From an uncultured Bacteroidia bacterium (GTDB lineage: Bacteria; Bacteroidota; Bacteroidia; Bacteroidales; UBA932), in NCBI GenBank assembly GCA_902785785.1, contig CADAAA010000001.1, positions 62,001 to 126,000 on the forward strand: DNA of 64,000 nucleotides, in the 5' to 3' direction. Positions 1 to 9,919 of this stretch are shown here, in pieces (within the stretch, counting starts at the first letter, position 1; the number at the start of each line of letters is the position of its first letter). The translations under genes were made by a program, and so were the position numbers. The notes beneath the pieces were generated by a model. That model worked only from the letters and a program-made list of their open reading frames with translations. It was not told the origin of the DNA and made no database searches.

Positions 1-1221
1 AAGTGTTTCCTGGCGGAGGGCAATGTCGACGTCGTGTCAATGCACCAGCTTGGGCTGCGCAATGTCGTAGCGTCCTGCGGTACTTCCCTTACCGAGGAGC
101 AGATACGCATCATCAAGAAGTTTACCGGGAACATCACGGTGATGTATGACGGCGACAAGGCCGGCATACATGCCGCCCAGAGGGCCATCGGGATGATCCT
201 GAAGGAAGGCATGAACGTCAGCCTGGTGCTGTTCCCCGACGGGGACGACCCCGACTCGTTCTGCCGCAAACATACCCTGGAGGAGGTCCAGGCCTTCATC
301 GCTGAGAACGAGATGGATTTCGTCTCGTACATGGCGCTGGTCAATCCCGTTGCGGCTAACGATCCGCTGGGACGGGCCAACCTCATAAACGAGATATCCG
401 ACACCGTGGCCCTGATCCCCGATGCAGTAAAGCGCTCGGTGTTCGTGGATGCAGTGTCGCAGCGCTTCGGCGTTGAGACGCGCATCATATTCGAGCGGAT
501 CAACGCCGACAGGCGGCAGATGCGCGAGGACGAGCAGAAGGAGGCGGAGCGGGCGCGGCGGCGGGCCGCAGCCGGGCTTCAGCCCGACTACGACCCGGCC
601 CGCGACGAGACGCCCGCTCCCACCCCGCGCCCTGCGGAGCAGGGGCTCAGCTCCCTGGAAGAGAACAAGACGCTTGCGCCCGCCGAGCGGGAGCTCCTGT
701 CCTTCATCATGTCGTACGGTACCTCGGAACTCGACTTCGAGAGTGACTCGGACTATTACTCCGGCAGTGAGGACGACAAGCCTACTGTTGCAGACTTCAT
801 CCGGGCTTCCTTGGAGGCTGACGGTATCTCCTTCGCCAACAAGGCTTTCCGCGATGCGTATGACGCCTATATGCGTGAGTATGACGAAGGTTACGAGCAG
901 GACGAGATCGTCCGGACTCTCCTCAATTCTCCCGACAGGACCGTGGCTTTCGTGGCCGCCGAGCTGTCGATGGAGAAGCACCAGCTGACTGTCAAGAACT
1001 TCGAACAGGCCCTCACCACCACGTCTTCGTGGCTGGTCAATTTCGTCCCCAAGGCCATCCTGGTCTATGCCGAGAAGAGGATAGAGGACCGCATGGCCGG
1101 ACTGATCAAGTCCCTGGCCACAGCTCCCGAGGGGGAGCAGACCGCCATCATGGCCGAGATGCAGAAGCTTTCCGCGGCCCAGAAGCGGGTTAAAGTCAAG
1201 ATCGGTAGAGAAAAAGTATAA
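1..1221 (+). CDS. dnaG: DNA primase, C-terminal part (cut by window start)
   Basis: Primase that lays RNA primers for replication. The reading frame is open from base 1, so the zinc-finger and N-terminal catalytic parts lie outside the window; the in-frame GTG at base 34 is not a real start. What remains (406 residues) begins inside the TOPRIM fold, with the metal-binding signature [11 protein letters not shown] and the DGDDPD motif typical of DnaG, followed by a helical C-terminal region that binds DnaB helicase. A charged, Pro-rich linker (about residues 175-225 of the fragment) separates the two. metG follows after 8 bases, so the two may be co-transcribed. Identification is by family motifs. 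Confidence 0.95.
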   Translation, partial: KCFLAEGNVDVVSMHQLGLRNVVASCGTSLTEEQIRIIKKFTGNITVMYDGDKAGIHAAQRAIGMILKEGMNVSLVLFPDGDDPDSFCRKHTLEEVQAFIAENEMDFVSYMALVNPVAANDPLGRANLINEISDTVALIPDAVKRSVFVDAVSQRFGVETRIIFERINADRRQMREDEQKEAERARRRAAAGLQPDYDPARDETPAPTPRPAEQGLSSLEENKTLAPAERELLSFIMSYGTSELDFESDSDYYSGSEDDKPTVADFIRASLEADGISFANKAFRDAYDAYMREYDEGYEQDEIVRTLLNSPDRTVAFVAAELSMEKHQLTVKNFEQALTTTSSWLVNFVPKAILVYAEKRIEDRMAGLIKSLATAPEGEQTAIMAEMQKLSAAQKRVKVKIGREKV

Positions 1222-1229
1222 TTCAAGAT

Positions 1230-3413
1230 ATGGAAAAGAATCACAAGAGAACCCTGGTGACCTGCGCGCTGCCTTACGCCAACGGTCCCGTCCACATCGG
1301 CCACCTTGCCGGCGTCTATGTACCTGCTGATATCTATGTCAGGTACCTCAGGATGCGCGGTGAGGACGTGCTCTACGTCTGCGGCTCGGACGAGCACGGA
1401 GTGCCGATCACCATCAAGGCCCGCCAGCAGGGCTGCACACCGCAGGACATCGTAGACAAGTACCACGCGATCATAAAGGAGTCCTTCACCGGACTCGGCA
1501 TCAATTTCGACATCTACGGACGGACCTCGTCAGCAGTGCATGCGGACAATGCCTCCGGCTTTTTCCGCAAGCTTTACGACGAGGGCAAGTTCGTCACCCG
1601 GGAGTCGGAGCAGTATTATGATCCGGAGGCGAAGACTTTCCTCGCAGACCGTTACATAGTCGGTACATGCCCTAAATGTGGCAACGAAGGCGCTTACGGC
1701 GACCAGTGCGAGAAGTGCGGCAGCACGCTCAGCCCCGAGGAGCTTATCAATCCCAAGTCCAAGCTCAGCGGTGCAGAGCCCATCAAGAAAAAGACCACCC
1801 ACTGGTACCTGCCCCTGCAGGATTATGAGCAGTGGCTCCGCGAATGGATACTCGAAGGCCATACCGAATGGCGTCCCAATGTGTACGGCCAGGTCAAGAG
1901 CTGGCTCGACGGCGGCCTGCAGCCGCGCGCCGTCACCCGCGACCTCGACTGGGGCGTTCCCGTGCCCGTCGAGGGCGCCGAGGGCAAGGTCCTTTATGTC
2001 TGGTTTGACGCCCCCATCGGCTACATTTCCAATACCCGTGAGCTGTTCCCGCAGTCGTGGGAGCAGTGGTGGAAAAGTCCCGACACCAAGCTTGTGCATT
2101 TTATCGGTAAGGACAACATCGTGTTCCACTGCATCGTGTTCCCTTCGATGCTCAAGGCTTACGGCGACTATGTGCTGCCTGAGAACGTCCCGGCCAACGA
2201 GTTCCTGAATCTCGAGGGGGACAAGATCTCCACTTCCCGCAACTGGGCCGTGTGGGCGCATGAGTACCTCGAGCAGTTCCCTGGTAAGGAGGATGTTATG
2301 CGTTACGTGCTCACAGCCAATGCTCCCGAGACCAAGGACAACGATTTCAGCTGGAAGGATTTCCAGACGCGCAACAACAGTGAGCTGGTGGCCATCTTCG
2401 GCAATTTCGTCAATCGCGCGGTCGTGCTGACGCACAAGTATTTCGCGGGTCGCGTGCCGGAGTGCGGCGAGCTTCAGGATGTCGACCGCGAGGCGCTTGC
2501 CGCCATACCGGAGCTCAAGGCTTCGCTTGAGCACAATCTTGACACTTACCATTTCCGCGAGGCGCTCAAGGATGCGATGGGCATCGCCCGAGTGGGCAAC
2601 AAATACATCTCCGATACGGAGCCTTGGAAAGTCGCCAAGACCGATATGGCCCGCTGCGCGACCATACTGAACGTGTCGCTGCAGATCTGCGCTGACCTTG
2701 CAGTGGCGTTCGAGCCGTTCACTCCTTTCGCCGCGGAGCGGCTTCGCAGCATGCTGCGCGTCGGGCTCGACGCCGGTTGCGACCACAGGGTGGGCGAGCA
2801 GGAGACAGCCAACACTTACCGCGAGGGCGAAGGCGCGGCGCTGCACACCGTGCATGCCGGCGCCTCCGTGCCCGAAACGGGCCTGATGCTGTCCTGGATG
2901 TCCCTTGGGACTTCCGCCCTGCCCGCAGGGCATGAGATCGGCGCGGCCGAGCTGCTGTTCTCGAAGATCGAGGATGACGCCATCCAGGTGCAGCTCGACA
3001 GGCTTGCGGCCATTAAGGCGGAGCGCGAGGCGGCCGAGGCCGCTGCCGCCGCCGCCGAAGCCGCGAAGCGCATAGAGCCGCAGAAGGCGGAATGCAGCTT
3101 CGAGGATTTCGAGAAGATGGATATCCGTACCGCCACCGTCCTGGAGGCGGAGCGCGTCCCCAAGACGGACAAGCTGCTGAAACTCACCATTGACACCGGT
3201 ATCGACACCAGGACGATCGTTTCCGGCATAGCCGAATTCTATTCTCCTGAGGAGATGCTGGGCAAGCAGATCTGCATCCTGGCCAATCTCGCCCCGCGCA
3301 AGATCCGCGGCATCGAGTCCAAGGGTATGATCCTCATGGCCCGTCAGGGAGACGGCAAGATGCGTTTCATTACGCCTCAGGAGGTGTTGAACAACGGTGC
3401 GCAGATAGGATAG
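1230..3413 (+). CDS. metG: Methionyl-tRNA synthetase
   Basis: Cytoplasmic class I aminoacyl-tRNA synthetase that charges tRNA-Met. The HIGH signature is at residues 22-25 (PVHIGHLAG), a four-cysteine zinc knuckle of the form CPKCG...CEKCG lies near residue 147, and the KMSKS loop appears as KISTSR near residue 332. After an Ala/Glu-rich linker the last about 115 residues form the OB-fold tRNA-binding domain ([20 protein letters not shown]) that makes many bacterial MetG enzymes dimeric. At 727 residues it is slightly longer than usual, with an extra segment before the linker. It sits between dnaG and a sugar kinase, 4 bases upstream of the latter. Confidence 0.97.
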   Translation: MEKNHKRTLVTCALPYANGPVHIGHLAGVYVPADIYVRYLRMRGEDVLYVCGSDEHGVPITIKARQQGCTPQDIVDKYHAIIKESFTGLGINFDIYGRTSSAVHADNASGFFRKLYDEGKFVTRESEQYYDPEAKTFLADRYIVGTCPKCGNEGAYGDQCEKCGSTLSPEELINPKSKLSGAEPIKKKTTHWYLPLQDYEQWLREWILEGHTEWRPNVYGQVKSWLDGGLQPRAVTRDLDWGVPVPVEGAEGKVLYVWFDAPIGYISNTRELFPQSWEQWWKSPDTKLVHFIGKDNIVFHCIVFPSMLKAYGDYVLPENVPANEFLNLEGDKISTSRNWAVWAHEYLEQFPGKEDVMRYVLTANAPETKDNDFSWKDFQTRNNSELVAIFGNFVNRAVVLTHKYFAGRVPECGELQDVDREALAAIPELKASLEHNLDTYHFREALKDAMGIARVGNKYISDTEPWKVAKTDMARCATILNVSLQICADLAVAFEPFTPFAAERLRSMLRVGLDAGCDHRVGEQETANTYREGEGAALHTVHAGASVPETGLMLSWMSLGTSALPAGHEIGAAELLFSKIEDDAIQVQLDRLAAIKAEREAAEAAAAAAEAAKRIEPQKAECSFEDFEKMDIRTATVLEAERVPKTDKLLKLTIDTGIDTRTIVSGIAEFYSPEEMLGKQICILANLAPRKIRGIESKGMILMARQGDGKMRFITPQEVLNNGAQIG

Positions 3414-3417
3414 GACC

Positions 3418-4908
3418 ATGGCTGACCATACTAAGAAGTACATTGCGATAGACCTTGCTGCAGATGGCGGCAAGGTCGTTCTCGCTTCCGTGACCGGTGG
3501 ATCACTGGCTACGGAGACCGTACATTCCTTCACCCTCCCTGCTGTAAGCATGTGGGGACAGGACTATTGGGACATCTATGCCGCCTATGCGGAAGTGATG
3601 AAGGGCTTGTCGAAGATAGGTGCACGGAAGATTACCGTTGAGTCCATAGGCATCGACGCTTGGGGACCGGGAGTTGTCTGTGTCGCCGGGGACGGTCTTT
3701 TCCTCGGCCCTCCGCGCCTGTGCGGTGAAGTGTTGTCCGGCGCGGTCCAGGCCAAGTTCTTCAAGCGTATGGAGCGCCGGGACCTGTTCGAGACGACCGG
3801 CGTGAACATCCTCGACTCGCATGCCGCCCTTCAGATGTTCGGCATGCGCAGGGAAAAGAGTGTAGCGCTGGAAGAAGCAAAGCGTCTGCTTTTTATTCCG
3901 GAAGCTATTGCTTATCTGCTGACGGACAAGAAGTTCAGTGGTCTGACCTCTTTGTCGGCGGCCGGGATACTTGACCGCCGGACCGCGAAGCTTTCCAAGG
4001 ACGTGCTGTCCGCATGCAAGGTCCGTCCGAAGCGTTTCCCTTCGGTAGTTAAGCCTGGCGACAAACCGGGCAGGCTGACTGAAGAGGTGGCTCAGGCTAC
4101 CGGACTTGACCGCATCCCGGTGGTAGCCGTCTCCGGCAGCCGCATCGCGTCAGCCGCCGCTGCAGTCCCTTACGGGGTGTCTGCTCCAGCAGTTGCTTCA
4201 TCTGCCGATCAGTCAGGATCCGCTTTCCTTATGCCTGGCGCGGTGAGTGTCCTTGGCGTGGAGACACCCGCCCCCATGGTCAACGACCAGACTTTCGAGA
4301 TGAACTTCTCCAGCGAGATAGGTGCTGGTGGAGTCAACCTTCTGCTCAAACGCATCGTCGGGACTGATTTGTTGGAAAGGTGTCTCGAGGCGTGGCGCGC
4401 AGCGGGCCGTGCCTACAGTCCGGAGGACGTGGCACGGATGGCCCGCGAGGGCGCGCCGACGAAGGCGCAGCTGGATCCGGAGGATCCGGCGCTGCGCTCC
4501 GTCCCTGACGCCCCGGCCGCCATTTCCCGCTACTGCTCCCTCCGCAGTATGGCGGCTCCCGTGGACGATGCCGCCACTGTCCGGCTTATCTATGAGTCTT
4601 ATGCCGAGAAGATCGGTGACACCTTTGTCAAACTCCAGAGTGTCACTCCCTTCCGTATCAAGACCTTGTATTTGATCGGCGAAGGCATCCCGTCATCCCT
4701 CTCTTCCGGTACAGATATTAATGAGCGGATGCTCTGCGGTGTCCAGGATCCGGTGTTCTGCCAGTTGGTCGCAGACGAATGCGCCGTACCGGTGATTACC
4801 GGCCCGGCCGACGCTGCCGTCCTCGGCAACGTCCTTGCCCAGGCCGGCCTCACCCGTCAGGCCCTGTCCTCCACTTTTACCCCCGAGACTTATTCTCCCG
4901 GTCTATGA
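3418..4908 (+). CDS. FGGY-family carbohydrate kinase, rhamnulokinase-like
   Basis: ATP-dependent sugar kinase of the FGGY/actin-like superfamily; overall layout and length (496 residues) are closest to rhamnulokinase. The N-terminal phosphate-binding strand is IDLAADGGKVVLASV, a divergent form of the usual DxGxxxxR motif: the conserved Ser/Thr-Gly is replaced by Asp-Gly-Gly. A substrate-loop motif DSHAALQMFG and a C-terminal nucleotide-binding segment (TGPADAAVLGNVLAQAG) are visible. No rhamnose isomerase or aldolase genes are nearby, so the substrate is unknown. It starts 4 bases after metG and probably belongs to that transcript. The divergent N-terminal motif leaves open a non-rhamnulose substrate. 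Confidence 0.75.
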   Translation: MADHTKKYIAIDLAADGGKVVLASVTGGSLATETVHSFTLPAVSMWGQDYWDIYAAYAEVMKGLSKIGARKITVESIGIDAWGPGVVCVAGDGLFLGPPRLCGEVLSGAVQAKFFKRMERRDLFETTGVNILDSHAALQMFGMRREKSVALEEAKRLLFIPEAIAYLLTDKKFSGLTSLSAAGILDRRTAKLSKDVLSACKVRPKRFPSVVKPGDKPGRLTEEVAQATGLDRIPVVAVSGSRIASAAAAVPYGVSAPAVASSADQSGSAFLMPGAVSVLGVETPAPMVNDQTFEMNFSSEIGAGGVNLLLKRIVGTDLLERCLEAWRAAGRAYSPEDVARMAREGAPTKAQLDPEDPALRSVPDAPAAISRYCSLRSMAAPVDDAATVRLIYESYAEKIGDTFVKLQSVTPFRIKTLYLIGEGIPSSLSSGTDINERMLCGVQDPVFCQLVADECAVPVITGPADAAVLGNVLAQAGLTRQALSSTFTPETYSPGL

Positions 4909-4950
4909 TAACCCTTTCCTTCGACCGAAGGTAGAAGGTTGTGAGGGGGA

Positions 4951-6198
4951 CTACAGGTAGACGAGGCGGGAAAGGTTGTCTGGGGAGAAGATGCGGCGGG
5001 CGAGGGACTGGAGGTCGGCGGAGGTGACGGCTTCGATGGCGGCCTTGTTCTCGGCCGAGGACGCGACGCGTCCGAAGGCGAGAAGGCTCTTGCCCATCGA
5101 CAGGCACTGGGCCTCGCCGGACTCCGAGCTGATGGCGAGCTGGCCGAGAAGCTGTTTCTTTGCAGCTTTCAACTTTCTGTCGCTGAGGGGTTTGTCCTGG
5201 AGTTCGCGGATAGCCTTGGAGATAGCCTTGAAACATTTTTCAAGGTTGTCCTTTTCGCAGCCAAGGCTTATGGCCATTATACCTGTGTCGCTGTACTGGG
5301 TGTATCCGCATTCGACGCCGTATACCCAACCGTTACGCTCACGCAGTATGTTGTTGAGGATGGAGTTGGATGCGGGGCCGCCGAGGATGTTGGCGAGCAG
5401 GACGGCCGCGATGCGGTCCTGCCCACCGTACAACGACGGCGCGGCCCCGCCGATCACGGCGTTTACCTCGTGGTTTCGCTTGTCCACCGTCCGGTCGAAG
5501 CTGGCTGTCTCGACAGTTTGTCCTTTGGTGCCGGCAGTGCTCCCGAAAACCGTGTCAACCTTGGCACCGTTAAGCGGAAAGAACTTCCCGGCGAGCGTGC
5601 GGATCTCCTTTTCCATGCGGGCTTCGTCGATGTCGGCCATCATGGTAAAAGCCATCCTGTCCGGCGTGAAATGCTCTTTGACGAAGCGTTGCAGCTCTTC
5701 GGAAGTGATCCTGCGGACAGAGGCCGGTGTCCCGAGGATGGGCCGGCCGAGTGGATGCCCGGCGTACAGATCTTCCTCGAATCGGTCGTAAACCTCGTCT
5801 GCGGGGGAGTCTTTGTAAGAATGGATCTCGTCGATGACGACTCCTTTCTCAGTCTCGATCTCCTTGTCAGGAAAAACGGCTTCGGTTGCGAGCTCGAAAA
5901 GGAGTCCGGCCGCCTTCGGCAGGTCCTCCTTGAGCACGGTGGCGTGCAGGACGATCTCCTCCTTGGTGGTAAAGGCATTGAGCTCACCCCCGAGCCTGTC
6001 CAGATAGCCGTTGACCACCGCTGCGCTCTTGTGCGCAGTACCCTTGAAGAGTGTATGCTCCGTGAAATGCGCTATGCCGCTGTGGTACCCTTCTTCGTTG
6101 CGGGTACCGCAGCGTATGCTCAACGCGCAGTAACCTACCGAGAAACCGCCTTTCCTTACGGCGTAGCGGAGTCCGCTTTCAGTCTGTCCCGTGATCAT
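4951..6198 (-). CDS. M16-family zinc metallopeptidase (insulinase/PqqL-like)
   Basis: Zinc protease of the pitrilysin/processing-peptidase family. The inverted zinc motif HxxEH is present near residue 45 (HFTEHTLFKGT), with the third ligand Glu in EKGVVIDEIHSYKDSP about 75 residues later. The 415-residue chain corresponds to two M16 half-domains, so it probably works as a homodimer like mitochondrial processing peptidase subunits. No signal peptide is seen, so it is probably cytoplasmic. It lies 3 bases downstream of the secreted protein gene and the two form a minus-strand operon. Confidence 0.9.
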   Translation of the reverse strand: MITGQTESGLRYAVRKGGFSVGYCALSIRCGTRNEEGYHSGIAHFTEHTLFKGTAHKSAAVVNGYLDRLGGELNAFTTKEEIVLHATVLKEDLPKAAGLLFELATEAVFPDKEIETEKGVVIDEIHSYKDSPADEVYDRFEEDLYAGHPLGRPILGTPASVRRITSEELQRFVKEHFTPDRMAFTMMADIDEARMEKEIRTLAGKFFPLNGAKVDTVFGSTAGTKGQTVETASFDRTVDKRNHEVNAVIGGAAPSLYGGQDRIAAVLLANILGGPASNSILNNILRERNGWVYGVECGYTQYSDTGIMAISLGCEKDNLEKCFKAISKAIRELQDKPLSDRKLKAAKKQLLGQLAISSESGEAQCLSMGKSLLAFGRVASSAENKAAIEAVTSADLQSLARRIFSPDNLSRLVYL

Positions 6199-6201
6199 CC
6201 C

Positions 6202-7059
6202 TTATCGTCTGGAATAGATGGATTTGATGTCCTTTGGCAGGAAGCCGGCCCAGTTGCGCGTGTTGATGCGGTGGTGCCGGAAATACATGAGTTCGTGGGT
6301 ATCCGCGTCAATGAGCATCTTGTAGCACCATGACCCGTTATGGGGATCGAATGGGGCCACTACATAGCTGCAGAGAGTATTGTAGGTCGCGTTCTGGAAG
6401 GCTTTGTCCGCCTCGGACTCTTCCATGACCACCATGTCTTCGTCGAAATAGCGTTGCATGAAACTCTCGTCCATGTCCGGGACCAGGTCGTCCTTTGAGA
6501 AGAAGATGCGCTTGATGCCGGTCTTGCGGACCTGGCGCGCATATATGTCGAATCCGGCGTAACCTGCTCCGTCAGAGTGCATTGCCTTGGATACATAGTC
6601 CTGAAGTATGTCCAGCATGGCAGGAAGGAAAACCACCTCCCGCCCTGACGGGAATTCTGAAGGACAGAGCGGCAGGCTGGCCACGTCCACCGGGCGCTTC
6701 TGCGGGTCTTCGGCCTTGGCCTTGCCGCCCTTCATGAGGGTCAGCGTAAGCATGCCGCTGTATTTTTTCTCATCGGAACGGGCGACCAGCAGGAAATAAT
6801 AGTCGGAGTTCTCCTTGAGGGAGTTGTATTCCTCAACGGTGCAGAACTCGAAGGGCGAGATGCGCCAGCGCGCGGAGACTTCGTCACGCAGCGCGCTGTC
6901 CAAGATCCCCCCGGATCCGGTCACGACCTTGGTGGTGCGCGTGGCGAGGTCTGCGATCTTCACCCTCTTGGTATTGATCTTCGCCTGCCCAGAAGCATAA
7001 ACCGGAGCGAAAAGAGAGAGAATGAGCAGTATGCCGGCTATCCTGAAAATGCGTTTCAT
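6202..7059 (-). CDS. Secreted protein of unknown function
   Basis: A 285-residue protein with a clear signal peptide (MKRIFRIAGILLILSLFAPV...ASGQ) and no further membrane span, so periplasmic or surface-exposed. The start used here is the ATG directly before the signal peptide and 28 bases from a TAnnTTTG promoter; an in-frame upstream ATG at 7137 would overlap the dnaX start and is unlikely. The mature part contains an aromatic/charged segment around WRISPFEF and ends in a run of basic residues (NTRNWAGFLPKDIKSIYSRR). I do not recognise the family. It is the first gene of an operon with the M16 peptidase. Confidence 0.8.
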   Translation of the reverse strand: MKRIFRIAGILLILSLFAPVYASGQAKINTKRVKIADLATRTTKVVTGSGGILDSALRDEVSARWRISPFEFCTVEEYNSLKENSDYYFLLVARSDEKKYSGMLTLTLMKGGKAKAEDPQKRPVDVASLPLCPSEFPSGREVVFLPAMLDILQDYVSKAMHSDGAGYAGFDIYARQVRKTGIKRIFFSKDDLVPDMDESFMQRYFDEDMVVMEESEADKAFQNATYNTLCSYVVAPFDPHNGSWCYKMLIDADTHELMYFRHHRINTRNWAGFLPKDIKSIYSRR

Positions 7060-7086
7060 GCAATAACTTCGTTCGTTCATCACGGG

Positions 7087-7094
7087 CAAAGTTA
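7087..7094 (-). promoter_or_regulatory. Bacteroidetes -7 box for the secreted protein/M16 operon
   Basis: On the minus strand this reads TAACTTTG, matching TAnnTTTG of the Bacteroidetes primary sigma factor. It lies 28 bases upstream of the ATG at 7059 and back to back with the dnaX promoter. Confidence 0.65.
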
Positions 7095-7106
7095 CAAAAT
7101 AATGCT

Positions 7107-7114
7107 TACATTTG
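7107..7114 (+). promoter_or_regulatory. Bacteroidetes -7 box for dnaX
   Basis: TACATTTG fits TAnnTTTG exactly and lies 21 bases before the dnaX ATG, implying a short leader. It forms a divergent promoter pair with the box at 7087-7094. Confidence 0.65.
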
Positions 7115-7135
7115 TAAGCTAACGCTAATCGTGCC

Positions 7136-9076
7136 ATGAGTCAGTATATCGTATCAGCCCGAAAATACCGGCCGGATTCGTTCGAGTCCCTGATTGGACA
7201 GGACAATATCGCCAGAACGCTGAAGAATTCCATCCTCAGGGGCCAGCTCGCGCATGCCTATCTCTTCTGCGGTCCGCGCGGAGTCGGCAAGACGAGCACT
7301 GCCCGCATTTTCGCCAAGACGATAAACTGCGCCCATCCCAACGCCGACATGGAGCCTTGCGGCGAGTGCGAGTCCTGCGTCTCCTTCCGTGAGGGCCGCT
7401 CGTACTGTATCCACGAGCTGGACGCCGCATCCAACAACGGTGTGGACGATATCAAGGCACTGATGGAGCAGGTTCAGATACCTCCTCAGGTGGGGCGCTA
7501 CAGCGTCTATATCATTGATGAGGTCCACATGTTGTCACAGGCTGCTTTCAATGCTTTCCTCAAGACCCTGGAGGAGCCGCCGGCACATGCGATCTTTATC
7601 CTTGCGACTACCGAGAAGCACAAGATCCTGCCAACGATCCTGTCCCGCTGCCAGACCTATGACTTCAACCGCATCGGCGTAGCCGATATCGTGAAGAATC
7701 TCCGCGACATCGCCGGAAAGGAGAATGTCTCCATCGACGATGAGTCGCTCCACATCATCGCCCAGAAGGCCGACGGTGCCATGCGCGACGCGCTTACCAT
7801 CTTCGACCAGACCGTGGCTTTCTGCGGAGCGGATGTCCATTACGAGGATGTGATCCGCAATCTCAATGTCCTGGACTACGAGTATTCCTTCCGGCTGGTG
7901 GATGCTTTCCGGGCGGGGGATTATGCCTCTGCGATGCTCACCTTCGATGAGATCCTCGCCAAAGGTTTCAACGCCCAGCATTTCATTTCGGCACTGAGTT
8001 CGCATCTGCGGGACCTTATCGTGAGCAGGACTGCAGGGCTGGACGCCCTGCTGGATCTGCCCGCTTCGCTGAAGCAGCGTTACCGTGCGCAGGCAGACGC
8101 CTGCACCTTGCAGTTCCTTTACGATGCGCTGACCATCACCACGCAGTGCGAGGCTGGCTACAAGGCCGCTATCAATCAGCGTTTGCACATCGAGTTCGCG
8201 CTGATGAAGCTGGCTTTCCTTTCGAAGGGAGTTCCAAGCTCCGCGGGGGCTGTGTCTGCGGGGAGTCGGACTGCGTCCGACCCTTCCCAAGCAAGCTTGG
8301 GCCCCTCCCTCTCCCGTGCCGAGGGCGGCACGTCCCCGCAGACGCAGCCCCCGACTTCGCCTGTGAGGGCGACCGTTGCCGAGGGTGGCACAGTTTCCAG
8401 CACCCCTGTTCCCAGAACCGAGGGCGGCACGTCCCAGCAGATGCAGCCCCCGGCTACGCCTGTGAAGGTGTCAGAGCCGAAGGCGGAAGCGCCTGTGGTC
8501 GAGGTGACGAAGGCGGTAGAGGCCGCGCCGGCGGAAGCTCCGAAGGAGTCGGTGCAGCCGGAGGCTGCCGCAGCGGCGGCGCCCGAGGCGAAGCCCGTGC
8601 CGCGCCGCCGTGCCGTCAAGACCGGCGCCTCTCTCTCGCTCAACTCCCTGATGGGAGAGCATGAGGACGGTCCGAAGGGTGAGGCTGCGGCGGAAGGTTC
8701 CGTTTCAGCGGAGCTTACGGACGAAGAGATAGTCGGAAAATGGAAGGAGATGGCAGGGTTGTATCCGAACCAGCCGCGCCTCGCCAACACCTTGTCCAAT
8801 GCTAAGGTGGAGGTCTCGCGCGAGGACGGCCTGACCGTCACGTTCGTCGTGACCAACGACGCACAGCGCGCATGGATCGAGTCGAACAAGCTCCACGAGC
8901 TTGAGGGCAAGTTCCAGAAGCTGCTTGGCCGTCCGGGCGTCAAGCTCCTCGTGACGGCTGCGCAGTATGTGGAGGAGAAAGTTATATATACCCCCGAGGA
9001 CAAGGCCAAGTACCTGATGGAGAACGTCCCCGAAGTGATCGATATCATCAGCGACCTGGGGTTGGACATTAAATAA
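7136..9076 (+). CDS. dnaX: DNA polymerase III subunit gamma/tau
   Basis: Clamp-loader ATPase subunit. The AAA+ Walker A is GPRGVGKTSTAR (about residue 46), followed by the four-cysteine zinc module ending CGECESC, Walker B/DExx as IIDEVHML and the sensor-1 region LATTEKHKILPTILSRCQ. Residues 1-365 are the ATPase and collar. From about residue 366 to 510 there is a low-complexity linker that carries in-frame palindromic elements (see the repeat entry), then a C-terminal domain (about 530-646) ending in VIDIISDLGLDIK. No obvious gamma frameshift signal was identified. The 646-residue length is partly explained by the inserted repeats. Confidence 0.96.
   Translation: MSQYIVSARKYRPDSFESLIGQDNIARTLKNSILRGQLAHAYLFCGPRGVGKTSTARIFAKTINCAHPNADMEPCGECESCVSFREGRSYCIHELDAASNNGVDDIKALMEQVQIPPQVGRYSVYIIDEVHMLSQAAFNAFLKTLEEPPAHAIFILATTEKHKILPTILSRCQTYDFNRIGVADIVKNLRDIAGKENVSIDDESLHIIAQKADGAMRDALTIFDQTVAFCGADVHYEDVIRNLNVLDYEYSFRLVDAFRAGDYASAMLTFDEILAKGFNAQHFISALSSHLRDLIVSRTAGLDALLDLPASLKQRYRAQADACTLQFLYDALTITTQCEAGYKAAINQRLHIEFALMKLAFLSKGVPSSAGAVSAGSRTASDPSQASLGPSLSRAEGGTSPQTQPPTSPVRATVAEGGTVSSTPVPRTEGGTSQQMQPPATPVKVSEPKAEAPVVEVTKAVEAAPAEAPKESVQPEAAAAAAPEAKPVPRRRAVKTGASLSLNSLMGEHEDGPKGEAAAEGSVSAELTDEEIVGKWKEMAGLYPNQPRLANTLSNAKVEVSREDGLTVTFVVTNDAQRAWIESNKLHELEGKFQKLLGRPGVKLLVTAAQYVEEKVIYTPEDKAKYLMENVPEVIDIISDLGLDIK
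8265..8434 (+). repeat. In-frame palindromic repeat element inside dnaX
   Basis: A chain of small hairpins within the dnaX linker: GTCGGAC-TGC-GTCCGAC (8265-8281), CCCAAGC-AA-GCTTGGG (8286-8301), GTGCCG-AGGG-CGGCAC (8316-8331), then a 60-base block (8375-8434) that is 59/60 identical to hemW 17619-17678. The block is read in the same frame in both genes and encodes VAEGGTVSSTPVPRTEGGTS here. The pattern resembles, in principle, the protein-coding palindromic elements known from Rickettsia; kinship is not implied. Confidence 0.85.
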
Positions 9077-9088
9077 AAGGCAAAGGAT

Positions 9089-9919
9089 ATGAAGCTTCGT
9101 TGCGAGAATCTCGTCAAGAAATACGGTGTAAGGACCGTTGTCAAGGGTGTTTCCATGGAGGTGGAGCAGGGTGAGATCGTAGGATTCCTCGGTCCCAACG
9201 GTGCAGGCAAGACCACGAGTTTCTACATGATCACGGGGCAGATTGTCCCTAATGCCGGAAGGATTTTCCTCGATGATGAGGAGATCACCGGCCTCCCCAT
9301 GTTCAAGCGTGCCCAGAAGGGCGTCGGCTATCTTCCGCAGGAGGCTTCCGTATTCCGCAAGATGTCCGTCGAGGACAACATCATGTCCGTCATGGAGATG
9401 TCCGACATGTCCAGGGAGGAGAGGCGCGAGCGCCTGGAGTCGCTCATCGACGAGTTCAACCTCTCGAAGGTGCGCAAGAGCCTCGGCATCCAGCTCTCCG
9501 GAGGAGAGCGCCGCCGCTGCGAGATCGCGCGTGCCCTGGCCATCGACCCCAAGTTCATCCTCCTCGACGAGCCTTTCGCCGGCGTCGACCCCATCGCAGT
9601 CGAGGACATCCAGTACATCATCGCCAAGCTCAAGTACAAGAATATCGGCGTCATCATCACCGACCACAATGTCGGCGAGACCCTCGCCATCACCGACCGC
9701 GCCTATCTCCTCTACGAGGGTACGATCCTCCAGGAGGGTACGCCTACGGCCCTTGCCGCAGACGATGACGTCCGCACCAAGTATCTCGGTTCCGGCTTCG
9801 TGCTGAAGCGCTCCGTGGCAGTGGAAAAAGCGAGGGCGGAGCATGAAGCCCGCCTTGCCGCTAAAGATTTACAAAGTCCCGTACATTCTGGGCAGTCACC
9901 TCAGGATCTCCCAGAATAA
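9089..9919 (+). CDS. lptB: LPS export ABC transporter ATP-binding protein LptB
   Basis: Cytoplasmic ATPase that powers lipopolysaccharide extraction with LptF/G/C. Walker A is [13 protein letters not shown] (about residue 32), the Q-loop region [18 protein letters not shown] is the LptB-typical form, the signature is LSGGERRR and Walker B is [16 protein letters not shown], with the switch His in [10 protein letters not shown]. At 276 residues it is about 35 longer than usual because of a C-terminal tail after the LGSGFVL segment; that tail overlaps the convergent response-regulator gene by 59 bases. It starts 12 bases after dnaX. Confidence 0.95.
   Translation: MKLRCENLVKKYGVRTVVKGVSMEVEQGEIVGFLGPNGAGKTTSFYMITGQIVPNAGRIFLDDEEITGLPMFKRAQKGVGYLPQEASVFRKMSVEDNIMSVMEMSDMSREERRERLESLIDEFNLSKVRKSLGIQLSGGERRRCEIARALAIDPKFILLDEPFAGVDPIAVEDIQYIIAKLKYKNIGVIITDHNVGETLAITDRAYLLYEGTILQEGTPTALAADDDVRTKYLGSGFVLKRSVAVEKARAEHEARLAAKDLQSPVHSGQSPQDLPE

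Noticed and set aside
1530..3551. Long minus-strand open frame over metG
   Set aside because: It mirrors the reading frame of metG in GC-rich DNA, has no recognisable motif and would overlap two sure genes.
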